DNA from: Ruminococcaceae bacterium UBA1767
GTDB taxonomy: Bacteria > Bacillota > Clostridia > Oscillospirales > Acutalibacteraceae
Direction of reading: 5' to 3'
DNA length: 26,154 nt
NCBI GenBank assembly: GCA_002315505.1
Contig: DCGX01000077.1
Span: 1 to 26,154, forward strand
Of this stretch, positions 1 through 6,397 are shown in pieces (the first letter of the stretch is position 1; each line of letters starts with the position of its first letter). Made by a program: the position numbers and the translations under genes. A model generated the notes under the pieces. The model was not told where the DNA came from and searched no databases. It saw only the letters and a list, made by a program, of their open reading frames with translations.

Positions 1-163
1 TGTCCGAACGGTAGTGAATGACAGTTCGGTGGACTGTCAGAGCCGTGAGGTGACCGAGCCGCAGCGAGACAGTGGCATTGCGAAGCAATGACGAAAGTGG
101 TAATTATTATGCATTAAATGGACGATGTGGGCATCGTCCACTACGGAAAACCTCAAAAAAGTT

Positions 164-259
164 GTAGGGCAATGGCTCTGCTGTTGCCGAATTTGCGAAG
201 CAAATTGAATGTTGGATTTTCTAACGAAAATCAGGCAGGAGCAGAGCCCCTGCCCTACA
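164..259. repeat. MITE-like unit with imperfect terminal inverted repeats
   Basis: The unit begins TGTAGGGCAATGGCTCTGCT and its other end, read on the minus strand, begins TGTAGGGCAGGGGCTCTGCT. The terminal inverted repeats are thus about 25 bp and nearly identical. Each terminal arm is itself a small hairpin (GGCAA/TTGCC at the left, GGCAGG/CCTGCC at the right). The interior contains AATTTGC-gaa-GCAAATT (190-206). It has no coding capacity. A left half with the same interior palindrome, one base altered, occurs at 24905-24955. This fits a non-autonomous mobile or REP-like element. Confidence 0.55.
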
Positions 260-347
260 CAATCCTTTAACAGCCTCCCTCGTCAGAGGGAGCTTGAGTG
301 CTATGTAATTAGGCACAGTCCCGTAGGGCAACTTTTAATATGTAATT

Positions 348-374
348 GGTGCAGTCGGATGGCTGCACCTTTTC
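348..374 (+). terminator. Terminator-like hairpin
   Basis: GGTGCAG (348-354) pairs with CTGCACC (363-369) and is followed by TTTTCTTTT on the plus strand. No plus-strand gene ends just upstream, so it may be a relic or part of the repeat cluster. It sits three bases beyond the stop of the minus-strand recombinase gene, but the T-run is on the wrong side to terminate that gene well. Confidence 0.35.
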
Positions 375-376
375 TT

Positions 377-1948
377 TTAGGCAATAAGCTTCATTTTATC
401 AGGATTATTTCTGATTTCTTCTGTTAATGTTTCTATTTCTGCTTCTGTCGGTATATCAATCATACCAATTGCCGTGAAATAAACATCAACCTTAACCCGC
501 TTTTTGCCGTCAATCTTTTCGCTTTTGTGAACTTTAATTCGTTCAATCAGCATATTCAATATTTCAGGCGTCAGAGTTTTGCATTCGGAAAATGTTCTTA
601 ATCCTTTCAAAAGCATACGCATGTCAACCTTCTTTTGTTCAGAGCTTTCAAGAAGCTTTGTCTTTTTCTCAATATCTTCTTTTAACACTTTCTGCTCCGC
701 TTCGTAATCAGCCGTCATTTTCATAAAGCGTTCATCTGATATTACATTCGCCATATTTGATTCAAACAGTTTTTCTATGGCTTTGTCAATTTCAATGATG
801 CGCTTTTGATTTCGTTCAATATCAAGCTTCATATTTTTTACATCTGAATGAAGTGTTTCACTCTGCTTCCTTTTTGCAAGGAAAAGAAATACTGACTGAT
901 AACAGCTTACGAAATCGGAAAGGCCGCTTATTGCTCCAAGTACTATCTGTTCAAGAACTACATTTCTGATATAGTGAACAGAGCATACTTTGCTGTTTGC
1001 CTTGTAGCTTGAACATCTGAAATACTCGCCGTTGCTTTTAAGATTTTTGTTAGCACAGAAAACTAATTTCTGTCCGCAGTCGGCACAGTAAACCAAGCCT
1101 GAAAATATACTTGTTTTACCCGATGCCGTCGGTCTTCTTCTGTTTTCACGCAGCTTCTGCACTCGCTCCCATATATCCTCAGATATTATAGCTTCCTGCG
1201 TATTAGAAATAATCTGCTGATTATCCGTATCGTTGTAAACAATCTGATGAATTTTGTAGCTTACGGTAGTTGTTTTGTAATTAACGGTACATCCTGTATA
1301 TACACGGTTTTCAAGAATGTTGATTACAGTTTTATAACTCCATTGATACGGATTTTCAGGAGCTTTATGAGTTGCTGACCGTCCGTTCATAATGAAATAA
1401 GCGGTTGGAACAAGTATTCCCTCTGCCGTAAGCTGATTTGCAATTTTTGACGGACCTTTACCCTCAAGGCATAATTTATATATCCTTTTTACAATTTCTG
1501 CGGCAGGCTCATCAATAATCCACTTGTCAGAATTGTTCGGATCTTTCATATATCCATACGGAACAGATGTTCCGATTCTTTTGCCGCTGTCAGCTTTCAT
1601 TTTCTGAACTGCTCGGATTTTCTTGCTTGTCTGTGCGGCATACCATTCGTTAAAGATGTTGTGGAACGGCATCATTTCCGCACCGCTGCTTTGCGTGGAA
1701 TCCACATTTTCCTGTATAGCAATAAATCTTACTCCGAGGGTCGGGTATTTCAGTTCAAGATATTGACCAACCTCAAGATAATTCCTTCCGAATCGTGATA
1801 AATCCTTTACGATAACGGTAGATACTTCTCCATTTTCAATCATAGCTTCCATACTCTGAAAACCGGGTCTGTTAAAGGTTGTACCGCTGATTCCGTCATC
1901 AACAAAGAACTGCGGATGAAGATACCCGTGTTTTTTAGCATAATCCAT
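377..1948 (-). CDS. Large serine recombinase, 5'-truncated, probably inactive
   Basis: This is a large serine site-specific recombinase of the kind that moves integrative elements. The sequence shows a resolvase core (VDDGISGTTFNRPGF, VKDLSRFGRNYLEVG), the recombinase domain (YGYMKDPNNSDKWIIDEPAAE), a zinc ribbon (CADCGQKL ... CSSY ... CSVHY), a coiled coil and a typical C-terminal end (VYFTAIGMIDIPTE), so the 3' end is complete. The ATG at 1948 is internal. The same frame stays open upstream to 2023 and encodes YCRFSHDDGLDSESNSISNQ, which contains the catalytic serine (codon 2006-2008). A TGA at 2024-2026 then closes the frame with no start codon between. Starting at 1948 would lose the nucleophile. 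The upstream part was replaced by relaxase sequence through a deletion. Family is certain; loss of function is inferred. Confidence 0.85.
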   Translation of the reverse strand: MDYAKKHGYLHPQFFVDDGISGTTFNRPGFQSMEAMIENGEVSTVIVKDLSRFGRNYLEVGQYLELKYPTLGVRFIAIQENVDSTQSSGAEMMPFHNIFNEWYAAQTSKKIRAVQKMKADSGKRIGTSVPYGYMKDPNNSDKWIIDEPAAEIVKRIYKLCLEGKGPSKIANQLTAEGILVPTAYFIMNGRSATHKAPENPYQWSYKTVINILENRVYTGCTVNYKTTTVSYKIHQIVYNDTDNQQIISNTQEAIISEDIWERVQKLRENRRRPTASGKTSIFSGLVYCADCGQKLVFCANKNLKSNGEYFRCSSYKANSKVCSVHYIRNVVLEQIVLGAISGLSDFVSCYQSVFLFLAKRKQSETLHSDVKNMKLDIERNQKRIIEIDKAIEKLFESNMANVISDERFMKMTADYEAEQKVLKEDIEKKTKLLESSEQKKVDMRMLLKGLRTFSECKTLTPEILNMLIERIKVHKSEKIDGKKRVKVDVYFTAIGMIDIPTEAEIETLTEEIRNNPDKMKLIA

Positions 1949-2014
1949 AAGAATCTCCTTTTGGTTGGAAATACTGTTGCTCTCACTGTCAAGACCGTCA
2001 TCATGCGAAAATCT

Positions 2015-2307
2015 ACAGTAACTTCACCCTCGGCAAAGCTCTGATAGCCGTGATAAGCTAAATTACCGCCGGGCTTTCCGTATCTCTTTTTAGTTGACAT
2101 CATACATTCGTAAGCTCTTTCGGTTACGCAGTTAATACCTGTAACAAACAGCTTCCTGTCGGTTTTGTCATCGTTCTCGACATAACGGATTGCCGCATAC
2201 AAATCATTGTCAAGATATTTTTCGGCAGTAGTTTTATCAGGGTTTTCCGCATAATCAAGGGTATATTTAAGATTGCTCTTTACGGGCCAAAATCCGGTGG
2301 TTGCCAT
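2015..2307 (-). pseudogene. MOB-type relaxase, N-terminal fragment only
   Basis: The first ~97 codons from the ATG at 2307 read as the start of a mobilization relaxase: MATTGFWPVKSNLKYTLDYA, then a YVENDDKTDRKLFVTGINC stretch and AYHGYQSFAEGEVT. Relaxases of this family continue for several hundred residues, with the metal-binding HxDxxH motif downstream. Here the similarity stops at about 2017 and the DNA becomes the 5' part of the recombinase gene read in another frame. The reading frame runs on to 1840 as meaningless sequence. The fragment lacks the metal-binding histidines and cannot be a working relaxase. Its start overlaps the end of the MobC-like gene by 28 bases, the usual arrangement for such pairs. 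Confidence 0.8.
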
Positions 2308-2636
2308 TTTTGAATCTCCTCCCGAATCTGTTTTGCTGTTTGTTTTTTCTCTGTGAAAAACTCATTGTGAATTTCATCAAACAGATTGAGAGCTTTTTCT
2401 TTCAGTTCATTGTCATTCAAAGAGTTGATGAGCACACACAGCTTTTCATAGAAATTAAAAAAAACATCGGGAAGAACCGTTTTCGGCTCATATCCCAATG
2501 CTCTTTTTCTTACATATTCGCTGATTGGAAGTCCGCATTTATCTGCAAGGCTTTCAATCTTTTTCTTTTCCGTTTCACTTACCCGTGAAACGATTCTGAC
2601 ATTTTTGTTTGTGATGATTGCATCATCCTTTCTGAT
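2280..2636 (-). CDS. MobC-like relaxosome accessory protein, start codon unclear
   Basis: MobC-type proteins help a relaxase bind and open the transfer origin. The frame encodes NVRIVSRVSETEKKKIESLA, then DKCGLPISEYVRKRALGYEP, then an acidic helical C-terminus ending WQPPDFGP. The SxxEKxxIExLAxxxGLpxSEYxRxxALG pattern is the ribbon-helix-helix signature of MobC in Gram-positive mobilizable elements. The frame is open from 2636 (just after a TAA at 2637-2639), but the conserved N-terminus contains no ATG, GTG or TTG. The first such codon, TTG at 2498, falls after the DNA-binding region and is unlikely to be used. Either a rare start is used or the start was lost by mutation. The gene overlaps the relaxase fragment and follows the probable oriT. 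Confidence 0.6.
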   Translation of the reverse strand: MRKDDAIITNKNVRIVSRVSETEKKKIESLADKCGLPISEYVRKRALGYEPKTVLPDVFFNFYEKLCVLINSLNDNELKEKALNLFDEIHNEFFTEKKQTAKQIREEIQKWQPPDFGP

Positions 2637-2640
2637 TTAG

Positions 2641-2722
2641 TGATGGGGGTCAGGGGGGCCCTTGAAGTCGGGACTTGGCATACAAAGTCCCTGCTCGTTA
2701 AGGTATGAGACACACCTTACAT
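2641..2722. other. Probable origin of transfer (oriT)
   Basis: Two inverted repeats lie immediately upstream of the mobC-relaxase pair: GGGACTT (2670-2676) with AAGTCCC (2685-2691), and TAAGGT (2699-2704) with ACCTTA (2714-2719). Beside them is a G/C-run block (GGGGGTCAGGGGGGCCC, 2644-2660) facing mobC. Paired inverted repeats next to a GC-rich nick region and adjacent to mobC is the usual layout of a MOB-type oriT. The exact nick site cannot be named from the sequence alone. Confidence 0.5.
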
Positions 2723-2733
2723 TTTCATAAATA

Positions 2734-3165
2734 TCAGTCCTCCTTGTTGTTTCGGTACGCCTTTTGCCTGCAGGCATTACTGCAAAACCGGGCGTCTTTC
2801 CGTTTGGATACAAAAGGTGCTGAACAGACAGAACAGATATGCTCTGAATAATGCTTCTGTTTTCTTTCTTCGTTTCGCTTCTGCTCTGCAATACTTCTGC
2901 AATCAGATAAATGACAATACCTGCGGTAATTGCAAATGGTGTAAAACACCTTGCCGCAGGTTTCGCATTCCTTTTTCCAAACATGATAGCCGACATTGTT
3001 CTCGTACCAATACTTTAATTTTTCCTGTTCGGCATATTCCCGTTCTGCCGCACTTTCGTGTTCGCTTTTCTGCGTTACAGATAATTCTTTCGTTTGGTCG
3101 GGGTCAAAGTAACCCCGACCTTTTGGGTATTTTATCTGTAACATTGCTTCTGCCATTGTTAACAT
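2734..3165 (-). CDS. Hypothetical protein with two zinc-ribbon motifs (mobile-element accessory)
   Basis: A protein of about 143 residues, rich in charged residues. It has two Cys clusters: CETCGKVFYTICNYRRYCHLSDC-type near the middle, and CSVCSAPF...RFCSNACRQKAYR at the C-terminus. Each has a CxxC pair followed by a second C-x(4)-C or C-x(3)-C pair, as in zinc ribbons that bind nucleic acid or proteins. The start was set at the ATG at 3165 because AGAAGGTG lies six bases upstream; the GTG at 3174 overlaps that ribosome site. It is the first gene of the element remnant, upstream of oriT and mobC. I do not recognise a specific function; a regulatory or transfer-accessory role is a guess. Confidence 0.65.
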   Translation of the reverse strand: MLTMAEAMLQIKYPKGRGYFDPDQTKELSVTQKSEHESAAEREYAEQEKLKYWYENNVGYHVWKKECETCGKVFYTICNYRRYCHLSDCRSIAEQKRNEERKQKHYSEHICSVCSAPFVSKRKDARFCSNACRQKAYRNNKED

Positions 3166-3174
3166 AGATATCAC

Positions 3175-3511
3175 CTTCTTGTTATTTTTTTCGGCTGTTT
3201 ATTGCCTTCCATATATACCCCGACAGAAAATTTCAAAATGTTCCTGAAAAATGAAAAAATTTTTTAAAAATAATTTCGGACATAAAAAACAGCCCTCCGA
3301 AAAATCAGAGAGCTGAAAATGTGTCGCAGTATTCCTTTACCATAATACATTAAAAATTGTGCTACCAGTATTCATATTACAAATTGTACGAAATACCGAT
3401 CTAAAAAAGTATATCCGGCGATGAAAATATTTTTTCAGTTGTTCCAGAAAGCCTCTTAATTCAAAAAAGCAGGGGTTTATACCCTGCTTTTAATGTGTTG
3501 TTTTAATAAAA
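3175..3511. other. AT-rich intergenic region between element remnant and hydrolase genes
   Basis: There is no gene. It contains an imperfect hairpin (AGCCCTCCGA...TCAGAGAGCT, 3291-3314) whose minus-strand 3' side is followed by GTTTTTTATG, and the strong hairpin at 3463-3493 that ends the Amidase_6 gene. Any promoter for the zinc-ribbon gene must lie here, but no clear -35/-10 pair is visible. The right end of the mobile element may also lie here; no matching attachment repeat was found by eye. Confidence 0.5.
3463..3493 (-). terminator. Rho-independent terminator of the hydrolase operon
   Basis: AAAAGCAGGG (3465-3474) pairs with CCCTGCTTTT (3482-3491) around a seven-base loop. It lies 20 bases past the stop of the Amidase_6 gene, and the minus-strand 3' arm ends in a T-run. 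Confidence 0.75.
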
Positions 3512-6373
3512 TCAATACCAAATCCAACCGAAGAGAAGGATTATAATAATCCACTGCCACCAGGCGTATTTAGCGTTGATATGAATAATATACTGACTTC
3601 CGTCTTCATATGTTGCTGTTGCGGTTGCCGAGCCTGTGCCGGCGACTCTGATACGGTTATTTCCTTCAACCAGAGCAACACTGCTGTTTGATGATACAAG
3701 CTGCTTCGGCTGATTCCCGTCAAAAGTCAGAACCTGCTTGTAATTTACAGCTATAGTTTCTTCTTTAACAAAAGGATTCCGCTTGGGAATTGAACGTGTT
3801 TCTTTATGCAAGCACTTTAAACACGTCCTTGTTTCAGTGCCTTCTTCAGAAACGGTTGCATTTTTAGTAACAGTCCATGCGCCGTAGCTGTGTCCTGTGG
3901 CAGATACGGTTTCTGTATAAGAAGTACCGCACGAGCATGTGAAAGTCTTTGTTCCCGATTCTGTACAGGTCGGATTTTTCGTTATTTTTTCTGTGTATGA
4001 ATGCGTATGAGCTGCATTTGCAGTCCACTGTGCATAAAGAGTTACGGCTGCGTTTGAAGTGTAAGCAGCACCTGCAGAATAAGTTGTTCCTGTACCGTCC
4101 GCCTTTGTATTCCAGTTTTTGAATGTATAGCCTGCTTTTGTCGGCTTAGTTGAGCTCAGCGTAAGCGTTGTGCCGTAGGACTTTGTCTGATTTGCAGGTG
4201 CACCTGAACCGCCGTTCGCATTATATGAAACGGTATAAGTATTCGCTGTCCAATGAGCATAAAGGGTTGTATTGCCTGCGGTTGTATATTTTGTGCTGCT
4301 TGTAACCTTACTTCCACCCAATGCAGATGTGTACCAGCCGTCAAATGTATAGCCTGTGCGTGTGGGAGTAGGAAGTGTGCTGTATGTTGAATTATATGTT
4401 ACAGTCTTGCTTGATGTTGAGCAGTTACCGCCGTTGGGGTTGAATGTAACTGTATAATTACCCGGAACAAGCTTCGGAATAGATTCTGTTTTTATTGTGT
4501 CGCAGTTTTTACAGCAATAAATCTTTGTACCAGCTTCTTCATAGGTGGGTTCTATAAGAATTTCTCCTAAATCAAAGTCATGGCTTTTTAATGCGGTATA
4601 ATTGTCTTTATAACCTGCTGTACAGCGGCTGCACTGGTGAATTGTATATCCCTGCTCTGTACATGTTGATGCTATAACAGTTGCAGTATAACTATGTCCA
4701 AGCACGCCGATTGATTCAGTCTTTGTTGCTCCGCACTTCGTGCATGTAAATGTTTTTACTCCTAATTCTGTACAGGTTGCACTCTTGGTAACGAAACCTG
4801 AATTATATGTATGTGAGCAAGGAGTTGTAAATGTTGATGTCTCACTGTAAATATATGTTCCATCGGTTTTTATTATAAAGAAACGATAATAATATTTAGT
4901 TCCCGGACTGAGCTTTGCAGCTTCACTTCCGTCACATTTAACATAACAATAATCAAGTATTTGTTTAACAGGCCAACTCGCAACTGATTTGACACTTTCG
5001 CCCTCTTTCCATAACTGCAAACCTATTGTATTTATAACGCTTGTAGTTGCAGTTACATCAGTCTTGACTTCAGCGGATGTTTCTGTAATGTTTTCTACAT
5101 AGACCTTTTTCCATGTAATAATGTTTGCTGTACTGCTTGAGGTAGTAAAGTTTTCAGAGGTACTGTATTCATATGTTCCGTCTGTTCGTACAATATAGAA
5201 TCTGTAATTATACTTAGTACTTGCACTGAGTTTCGGAGCCTCTGTACCATCGCAGGCAACTGAACAAAATGTCAAAACATTACCTACAGACCAGCTCGCT
5301 ACTGACTTAGCACTTTCCCCGTCCTTCCACATCTGCAAACCTATTGTTTTAATCAAACTTGTAGTTGCAGTTACATCTGCTCTGATAACCGCTGAGTTTG
5401 CTGTCATATTACTTATGGAAAGTTTATCCCATCTGATTGCTGATGCCACTGTGCCTGATGTTGTGAAAAACTTTGTGTCGCTGTAGACATTGCTTCCGTC
5501 TGTTTTGACAATATAGAATCGGTAATTGTATTTTGTACCGGCACTGAGTTTCGGAGCCTCTGTACCATCGCAGGCAACTGAACAGTATGTCAAAACATTA
5601 CCTACAGGCCAGCTCGCTACTGACTTAGCACTTTCTCCATCCTTCCACATCTGCAAACCGATTGTTTTAATATATCCTGTTTTCGCCGTTACATCTGCTC
5701 TGACAACAGCGGATGTTGATGTAATATTACTCGCAGACAGTTTGTTCCATGATATTATATTATTGTCTACCGGAATTGCAGTATTAATATGAACGCAATA
5801 AACGCTCATGTTGTTTTCAAAACAATATTCACGCTTATCGGGTTCGATGGCTTTGAAATACTCTTCTTTTGTCATTGTGGGATGTTTATGTACCCATGTT
5901 TGTGCCTGAGAATTATTTTGCGGACTTGTATGACCATATACCGTTATGTATCCGTTTTTGTCGGTTCCTCCGCATAAAACGACATGAGGATACACTTCAC
6001 AATTATTACAGTAATAAAAGATAGGGTCACCAGGAGACACCTTGCCTGTATTTGAAGAAGCTTTGATTTTTCCACTTGTTAAAGTAAGTTTGTATACCGT
6101 TCCATACCCTTTAACAGCATTGTATAATCCTCTTGTACCCGTTTTATTTACATTTATTCCACCCGCAGTTAGGCATTTTGAAACAAAATTTGCGCAATCT
6201 GCACTATATTGTGGTGTGTCATTACAATGAGCTGCAGCATAGTTTAATGCCGCATTCGGATCATAAGTTGCCGCATATGACGTTAATTCCAGTGTTGAAA
6301 AAATCGGAATTAACATAACAAGTGTCAGAACTAATGATAAAAGTTTAGTCAACGATCCATTTGTTTTTTTCAA
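3512..6373 (-). CDS. Secreted Amidase_6-type putative wall hydrolase with Fn3-like, InlB-type and Big-like repeats
   Basis: A secreted, probably surface-attached protein of 953 residues. A signal peptide (cut near A34) is followed by an Amidase_6 domain (~36-178) with likely catalytic C60 (SADCANFVSKCL) and H130 (YPHVVLCGG). Next are three ~105-residue Fn3-like repeats (~205-305, 312-412, 416-516), a Cys-rich repeat block (~519-635, ATCT..G..xxxCxxCG pattern), two InlB-type repeats (~640-783, GYTFDGWYT and GYTFKNWNT), another Cys-rich block (~788-865) and a Big-like domain. The end is AWWQWIIIILLFGWIWY. The first two Fn3-like repeats are almost identical at the DNA level. AGGAGG lies nine bases before the ATG. 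It follows its CHAP paralogue by 24 bases. Peptidoglycan cleavage is inferred from the family; the substrate is unknown. Confidence 0.85.
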   Translation of the reverse strand: MKKTNGSLTKLLSLVLTLVMLIPIFSTLELTSYAATYDPNAALNYAAAHCNDTPQYSADCANFVSKCLTAGGINVNKTGTRGLYNAVKGYGTVYKLTLTSGKIKASSNTGKVSPGDPIFYYCNNCEVYPHVVLCGGTDKNGYITVYGHTSPQNNSQAQTWVHKHPTMTKEEYFKAIEPDKREYCFENNMSVYCVHINTAIPVDNNIISWNKLSASNITSTSAVVRADVTAKTGYIKTIGLQMWKDGESAKSVASWPVGNVLTYCSVACDGTEAPKLSAGTKYNYRFYIVKTDGSNVYSDTKFFTTSGTVASAIRWDKLSISNMTANSAVIRADVTATTSLIKTIGLQMWKDGESAKSVASWSVGNVLTFCSVACDGTEAPKLSASTKYNYRFYIVRTDGTYEYSTSENFTTSSSTANIITWKKVYVENITETSAEVKTDVTATTSVINTIGLQLWKEGESVKSVASWPVKQILDYCYVKCDGSEAAKLSPGTKYYYRFFIIKTDGTYIYSETSTFTTPCSHTYNSGFVTKSATCTELGVKTFTCTKCGATKTESIGVLGHSYTATVIASTCTEQGYTIHQCSRCTAGYKDNYTALKSHDFDLGEILIEPTYEEAGTKIYCCKNCDTIKTESIPKLVPGNYTVTFNPNGGNCSTSSKTVTYNSTYSTLPTPTRTGYTFDGWYTSALGGSKVTSSTKYTTAGNTTLYAHWTANTYTVSYNANGGSGAPANQTKSYGTTLTLSSTKPTKAGYTFKNWNTKADGTGTTYSAGAAYTSNAAVTLYAQWTANAAHTHSYTEKITKNPTCTESGTKTFTCSCGTSYTETVSATGHSYGAWTVTKNATVSEEGTETRTCLKCLHKETRSIPKRNPFVKEETIAVNYKQVLTFDGNQPKQLVSSNSSVALVEGNNRIRVAGTGSATATATYEDGSQYIIHINAKYAWWQWIIIILLFGWIWY

Positions 6374-6397
6374 AATAATTCCTCCTAAAGTAAATAA

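Larger units (their letters stand above)
1..376. repeat. Intergenic cluster of short hairpin repeats
   Basis: No credible gene is seen in this stretch. It holds several self-complementary units: CATTGC-gaa-GCAATG (76-90), TGGACGATG-tggg-CATCGTCCA (119-140), the MITE-like unit at 164-259, CTCCCTC-gtca-GAGGGAG (275-292), a partial leader CGTAGGGCAAC (332-342) and GGTGCAG...CTGCACC followed by T residues (348-374). Related units recur at 22240-22410 and 24880-24955. The left end of the mobile-element remnant probably lies close to this cluster, but no boundary can be fixed. Confidence 0.6.

Noticed and set aside
209..427. Plus-strand reading frame of 72 codons at the left end
   Set aside because: It runs through the repeat cluster and into the end of the recombinase gene on the other strand, has no ribosome site and resembles no protein.
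1840..2307. A 155-residue protein from the relaxase start
   Set aside because: Only the first ~97 codons are relaxase. The rest is the recombinase gene read out of frame after the deletion.
2280..2498. A 72-residue protein starting at the TTG at 2498
   Set aside because: The same frame continues upstream into a conserved MobC N-terminus, so the TTG is inside the gene.
2637..2996. Minus-strand reading frame overlapping the zinc-ribbon gene
   Set aside because: It is a shadow: the zinc-ribbon frame has a ribosome site and Cys motifs, and this one has neither. It also crosses the probable oriT.
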